Below, one piece after another: positions 60,013 through 64,000 of a stretch of 64,000 nucleotides of DNA. This stretch comes from Malus domestica (taxonomy: Eukaryota; Streptophyta; Magnoliopsida; Rosales; Rosaceae). The notes below the pieces were generated by a model, which saw only the letters and a program-made list of their open reading frames with translations, was not told the origin of the DNA and ran no database searches. Within the stretch, counting starts at the first letter, position 1. Every line of letters begins with the position of its first letter. A program made the translations under genes and the position numbers. Location: assembly GCF_042453785.1 (NCBI RefSeq), contig NC_091675.1:7514501-7578500 (forward strand), given 5' to 3'.

Positions 60013-60836
60013 CTTTATGTTAAATCTATCTTATCTAGATATTATTATATACGCGTTGATTCTGTCTTCTGTGTTCCTTATTTTCCTCAAATGCGTGTCA
60101 ACATTTGTGACTTATCTGTTTTGACGCAAGCGACTTTCGAAAATACTAGAATCAATCGTGCATGTGCAGTTTCCACGTTGATGCTATATCGATCGTCGCA
60201 CTCACGCTTTTGCTTTTTTGATGAAAACTTCCTTGAAACTCGGTGCAAAAATCTACGGCGGTGTAATGTGAAATGAATGGTAATTTAAAAAAAGGGAATC
60301 ATATCCCTCATCATTTTCATCCATCTCGCTACTATTCTCGTGCACTAAGTCACGAGTTATTGTTGTCACGCCTTGCTTTTTCAAAACATCAATGATGCTT
60401 GTCAATATAAATCAATTCAAGTGGATGCTTCGCAATCTTATTTAAAGATCTTTGGCCTTAATTGGATTGCTTTGAATTTTCCGTCCAATAATTGAAAGCA
60501 TGAAAAAGATGTTGCAACTCTCAACCCCCTTCAAATAAGTAATTCAACTTTTAATAGTAAGAAAACCGATCTGAATCGACTCAAAACACAGAAAACCAAC
60601 CCAAATGATTGGTTGATTCTATTTTATCTTTCAAACCAGCAATATTGAAGATAGGTGATTCGAGCACAACATCCCTATTTGGGTTAAACGATCATAACCA
60701 CCTAAATTATAAGTCATTTTTCTTAGTTGATTGTAGTCGAAATTTTTATCTTTGTCAAAAAACGATTGTCATCCATTATTTCTTTATTTTTTTACTAAAA
60801 AGTATGGCATCAATTCAAAAACTTTAATTTGAACCA
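60013..60836. other. Intergenic, no gene seen
   Basis: AT-rich DNA. Likely holds the zinc-ribbon gene's promoter on the minus strand; no clear TATA box assigned. Confidence 0.4.
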
Positions 60837-60845
60837 ATGCAAAAT

Positions 60846-61028
60846 AGGAGTATGATTCTCTCCCATTCTATTCTCATCCATTTCCCTCCTCTCCTCTCAC
60901 TCATTGTTTTTTGTCTTATTATCTCTATAAAAAAAATCAATATAAGATGTTGATGTGAATTAACCATGACCGTTCAAATAAGAGGAAAAGAAAGGGGAGA
61001 GAGATTAGAAGATGAGAGAATCATTCTC
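60846..61028. mobile_element. Mutator-type MITE with 9-bp TSD, relative of 9571-9787
   Basis: 183 bp. The left end holds GAGTATGATTCTCTC and the inverted right end GAGAATGATTCTCTC. TSD ATGCAAAAT at 60837-60845 and 61029-61037. It shares TTTTTTGTCTTATTATCTCT and GTTGATGTGAATTAACC with the element at 9571-9787, so both belong to one family. Confidence 0.85.
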
Positions 61029-61286
61029 ATGCAAAATCTCGCACAAAGATTTGGATAAGATATGACTGATTTCATAGCCCACCAAGAGGGTTAATAAGTT
61101 AATTATAGGTCAGATTATAGTAATTTGGGTCAATTAAGTGCTCATACAAAGCTACAAAAGTGCTTCCATGTCTGCGGAAGAGCAAAGCAAATACTAGGCA
61201 TAGCTAGCTGTAGAACAATATTATAACCAAACAAATATGGAAGTTATAACATAGAAATTGTGTATATAATTGAACAAGTCAATAAT

Positions 61287-62432
61287 TTAGGCGAAAAGAA
61301 GTTGACAACTAGAAGGAGAAAATCCCCTAAAAGCACTTGGAGCTGGCAGAAGCTGCCACTCAACTTTTAGCTCTGCTTCGCACTCGGACAGCCTTCCAAT
61401 TCCCACATTCAACCCACATGCCACCACACATATGTTCCCTTCCACCCCGCTCGCAGCAAAGGGACGTCTCAGTGCCTCACATGGGAATCTGTCCCCACCC
61501 ACGTACCGCCACGTGTCCTTATCAGGGTCGTACGCCTTAATCGGACAGTCCCCATACTCCGATATCACCAAGAGCCTGCCGCCCACGACCACACTCACGC
61601 CCGTCCACCCGTCCCTCATTCCCGGCCTCATCTCCTGCCACGTGTCATCATCGGGGTCGTAGACCACACCACGTGGCGAGTGCATAAACGGCCACGTCCA
61701 CCCCTCGGTCACGTACATCTTGTTGCCCACCACGTTGGAGTCATACTTGGCCAATCCAGCTGGCAGGGTGGCACATGGCGCCCATGTGTCTTTCACCGGG
61801 TCGTAACAGTCTACGGCCCTGATCGAACTGCCATTGCAAGCCTTGTCGCCTCCAACGGCCAAGATCTTTCCATTGATACTTCCCGCGTCGAACAATGACC
61901 GCGGGGTCGACATTGGAGTAGCTGTTGACCATTGATTGGTGGATGTACGATAGACGATGGTTGTCTTCATAGAGGATTCCCTGTCCGCCCGCACGCCGCC
62001 CAATACAACGAGCGTCCCCTCACGTGGCAGGGAAGCGCATGCGAACCCCGGCGGGCAAGCGGCCTTGGGACACGGCATGGGAGGCAAAACAAACCAACGG
62101 CCAGATCGCGGATCCAACGCTTGCCACTGCATCCTAGCCGTTGATTTGTTGAAGGCGAAAACGAAAAGATAAGGCAAAGGCAAACACAAAGACTTCTTGC
62201 AAAGAACAAAGCTAGGGTCTGTAATGGCTCTTTTCCATGAAGCAGAGACCGAACGCACCAGAGCCTGGTACGGATATGGAAGATAAAGCAGGCAGAGCTC
62301 AGCAACCTCATCCGGCAATCCGGGAATCAACGGCTCAGATTTCCTCATGCTGATTTCCTGTTTAGAACACTGATCGGAACCTGGGTTTGATCCAGACGAT
62401 GTTCTCGGAGCCGCCATTGCCGAAATTCGCAT
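61287..62432 (-). CDS. F-box/kelch-repeat protein (At1g30090-like)
   Basis: Probable substrate receptor of an SCF-type E3 ubiquitin ligase. 381 codons in one exon. The F-box is at about residues 36-78 (LIPGLPDEVAELCLLYLPYP, then LVRSVSASWKRAI). It is followed by kelch-type repeats with LVVLGGVRA, KILAVGGDKA, KMYVTEGWTW, VVVGGRLLVISEYG and DPVKDTW, DPDDDTW, DPDKDTW motifs, forming a partial beta propeller. The motif WQALDPRSGRWFVLPPMPCP is a mark of the At1g30090-like group as I remember it. ATG 62432 is the first in frame after the TATA box; a second Met lies five codons later. The substrate is not known. Confidence 0.93.
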   Translation of the reverse strand: MRISAMAAPRTSSGSNPGSDQCSKQEISMRKSEPLIPGLPDEVAELCLLYLPYPYQALVRSVSASWKRAITDPSFVLCKKSLCLPLPYLFVFAFNKSTARMQWQALDPRSGRWFVLPPMPCPKAACPPGFACASLPREGTLVVLGGVRADRESSMKTTIVYRTSTNQWSTATPMSTPRSLFDAGSINGKILAVGGDKACNGSSIRAVDCYDPVKDTWAPCATLPAGLAKYDSNVVGNKMYVTEGWTWPFMHSPRGVVYDPDDDTWQEMRPGMRDGWTGVSVVVGGRLLVISEYGDCPIKAYDPDKDTWRYVGGDRFPCEALRRPFAASGVEGNICVVACGLNVGIGRLSECEAELKVEWQLLPAPSAFRGFSPSSCQLLFA

Positions 62433-62451
62433 ACAAACACGTAAAGCAAAA

Positions 62452-62502
62452 CTACCCAGATGAAGAAATGATCGAAAACTTCGAGTTTCTTGAAGAATTC
62501 AT
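62452..62502 (-). CDS. Upstream ORF in the F-box/kelch leader
   Basis: A 16-codon frame MNSSRNSKFSIISSSG, with stop TAG 19 bp before the main start codon. Its short spacing would limit reinitiation, so it could reduce translation of the F-box protein; that effect is inference. Confidence 0.5.
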   Translation of the reverse strand: MNSSRNSKFSIISSSG

Positions 62503-62588
62503 GAATCGAAAAGTAAGTTTGCAAGGTGTTCGACACTTGGTCTAGCTGCAGGATTGTGGTAGTTGCAGAGCACACTATATGTATGAGT

Positions 62589-62596
62589 ATTTATAG
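62589..62596 (-). promoter_or_regulatory. TATA box of the F-box/kelch gene
   Basis: TATAAATA on the minus strand in the context GCACTATAAATACTC, about 160 bp upstream of ATG 62432. Predicts a transcription start near 62560 and a leader of about 130 nt. Confidence 0.75.
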
Positions 62597-62599
62597 TGC

Positions 62600-63530
62600 G
62601 GAAAAAGAGATCATGGAGATAAAATTATGAAGTGTGATGACGAAGCGAAGATTCACATCTGTGGAAGAATTATTGGTTGGTCAAAAGGGTGGCTTAATTA
62701 AATCGGATTAATTTTGGTTAAAAGTGTTTAGGGGCTGTGATTGGGTTTCGTTTGTTGTTTTGTGGGTGTGCATCTAGAAACCGGAATACAAGGTAAAGAG
62801 TGACGCCACAGAACTTGAGAACACGCAGAGCGGCAGATCCGAAAGAGACTTGTGTGGGATTAAAGAAATGAGCAACGAAACGAAAGTTTGAGTAAAATCG
62901 GGCGCAAACAGAGTGACCAAAAATATTTTTAATCCGAACAGAATTGCGGGTTTGAATATAAACACAGTGACCAAAGCGGATCTTATAGCCAAGAGGAATA
63001 GAGGGGTGGTTGGTTTCTTGAAAATAATTGAATTCTTGGGGGGTTTTAAAGAATAAAGAAATGAGGAAGAGGATGCATGGAGACTTGTTTGGTGTAGCAG
63101 GGGAGGGTATGATGGATCCAATTGAGATACATAGTGGTGCTTGAAGATTGAGTGGAATATAAAAAAGATCAATTTGTGGGGTATGTATTTAGGTGTGAAT
63201 ATGAACTTATGGATAGACTAATGATCCCATTACTTTAATGACTAATTGACTATGATAATTGTAGTAGGGCCTCCTCTTTGTGGTTTTGATTAGATACCTT
63301 AATGTCGTGATATTTTGGTTTAGCGTATAAGCGTTTCATGAGAAATGTTTTTTTTTTTTTGTTTTGTTTTGTTTTTTTTTTTTTGAAATATGACATGTTA
63401 CTGATCACTTCTATGTGGCGTTGGTTCACAATTTTATCATTATAAGACTTTTTGGTCTTTCGAGATGTAAAAAGTACTTATGTTTTTACAAAACACCTGA
63501 AAGTACTTCTCGAAAGGTCTCCATAAAGCA
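62600..63530. other. Promoter and intergenic DNA of the F-box/kelch gene
   Basis: No gene supported. The 132-codon minus frame at 62774-63172 is a low-complexity Phe/Ser/Leu frame. A poly-T/GTTTT tract at 63348-63384 is present. Confidence 0.45.
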
Positions 63531-63539
63531 CAAACTTAG

Positions 63540-63739
63540 GGAAAGAGATCCGAGGATCTCTTCCTTCAAAGTTCACGGGATTAAGTCATGAGTGATCTGG
63601 ACCTTTGAAATTTGATGCAACGACTAAAAACAGAAAATTAATAAAAACTTTTAAAAGTTATAATAATTTTTAGCCGTTTGATCAAATTTTAAGGATTCGA
63701 ATCACTTGATCTGTGGCTTTTGAAGGAGGATCTCTTCCC
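63540..63739. mobile_element. Foldback MITE with 9-bp TSD
   Basis: 200 bp. Left GGAAAGAGATCC, then CTTCCTTCAAAG; right CTTTTGAAGGAGGATC, then TCTTCCC. TSD CAAACTTAG at 63531-63539 and 63740-63748. The inner arms TTGAAATTTGATG and CAAATTTTAAGGATTC are also roughly inverted. Confidence 0.78.
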
Positions 63740-63837
63740 CAAACTTAGAAGTGATTTTTTGTGCTAACTCGGTATAAAGTGTTTTTAATTATTTAAAAAA
63801 GTTTCGGACTGTTTTAAAAGAATTGTCAAAACATGAA

Positions 63838-64000
63838 CGGATCCTCTTTGTGAGGATCCAGATGATTCATTAATCATATTCGTTCATCGTAAATCGTACG
63901 ATCAATTTTCTCATATATTATTTGTATTTAATTTTAAATAAAAATTTTAAAATAATTTATGATCGTATGATGTACAATAAATGAATACAATTAGAAGATC
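63838..64000. mobile_element. MITE, copy 3 of the palindromic family, cut by the right edge
   Basis: GGATCCTCTTTGTGAGGATC, then TCGTTCATCGTAAATCGTAC, then the inverse ATCGTATGATGTACAATAAA. It continues past the window. Same family as 32830-33040 and 49875-50074. Confidence 0.65.

Noticed and set aside
62774-63172. 132-codon minus-strand frame upstream of the F-box gene
   Set aside because: Low-complexity composition, lies upstream of the TATA box, no recognisable feature.

Overview
The window is nuclear DNA of a dicot plant. Genes carry GT-AG introns, most of the sequence is AT-rich non-coding DNA, and there are many LTR retrotransposon, hAT and MITE insertions with intact target-site duplications (TSDs). 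The gene versions and the long LTRs that start TGTCACAGCCCG look like Rosaceae (apple/pear tribe). That assignment is inference from memory, not a database match.

Layout. (1) 1-8.1 kb, minus strand: most of a very large coiled-coil gene resembling TNO1 (trans-Golgi network SYP41-interacting protein), cut by the left edge. (2) 8.1-14.1 kb: gene-poor, with several foldback/MITE elements. (3) 14.1-17.6 kb: LTR element A (minus strand, TSD CGTTA), with no gag-pol but carrying pieces of an SMXL/Clp-N gene and a LisH-domain gene. (4) 17.8-23.1 kb: two nested solo LTRs of one long-LTR family, each with a perfect 5-bp TSD (TAACG, GTTTA). (5) 24.5-26.0 kb: a complete group IId WRKY gene. (6) 27.6-31.4 kb: LTR element B, same family as A but on the plus strand, carrying pieces of a BTB-TAZ gene, a HOP/STI1 gene and a plastid dihydrolipoyl dehydrogenase gene. 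(7) 33.5-38.8 kb: a class XII LRR receptor kinase pseudogene, split by a 2.1-kb hAT element (8-bp TSD) that carries HCF136 exons with their introns, and also frameshifted in the kinase domain. (8) 41.3-43.3 kb: an intact EXO70 (G-like) gene. (9) 43.4-53.7 kb: a gene desert with MITEs and SINE-like pieces. (10) 53.8-54.9 kb: an OXIDATIVE STRESS 3 family gene. (11) 58.1-59.1 kb: a PTRHD1-like peptidyl-tRNA hydrolase gene with a 2-base frameshift. (12) 59.5-59.7 kb: a small zinc-ribbon protein gene, convergent with the previous one. (13) 61.3-62.4 kb: an F-box/kelch gene.

The host genes form no operon or pathway. They are independent single-gene units: Golgi trafficking, exocytosis, stress transcription, protein turnover and translation quality control. 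The most unusual content is mobile. Elements A and B are two members of one non-autonomous LTR family. They share LTRs, leader and 3' repeat modules, but the slot between leader and 3' module holds different host-gene fragments in each (at least five genes in total). The hAT element is a third gene-carrying element, apparently of DNA-level origin because introns are retained. Together these make the window a natural sample of transposon-mediated gene capture.
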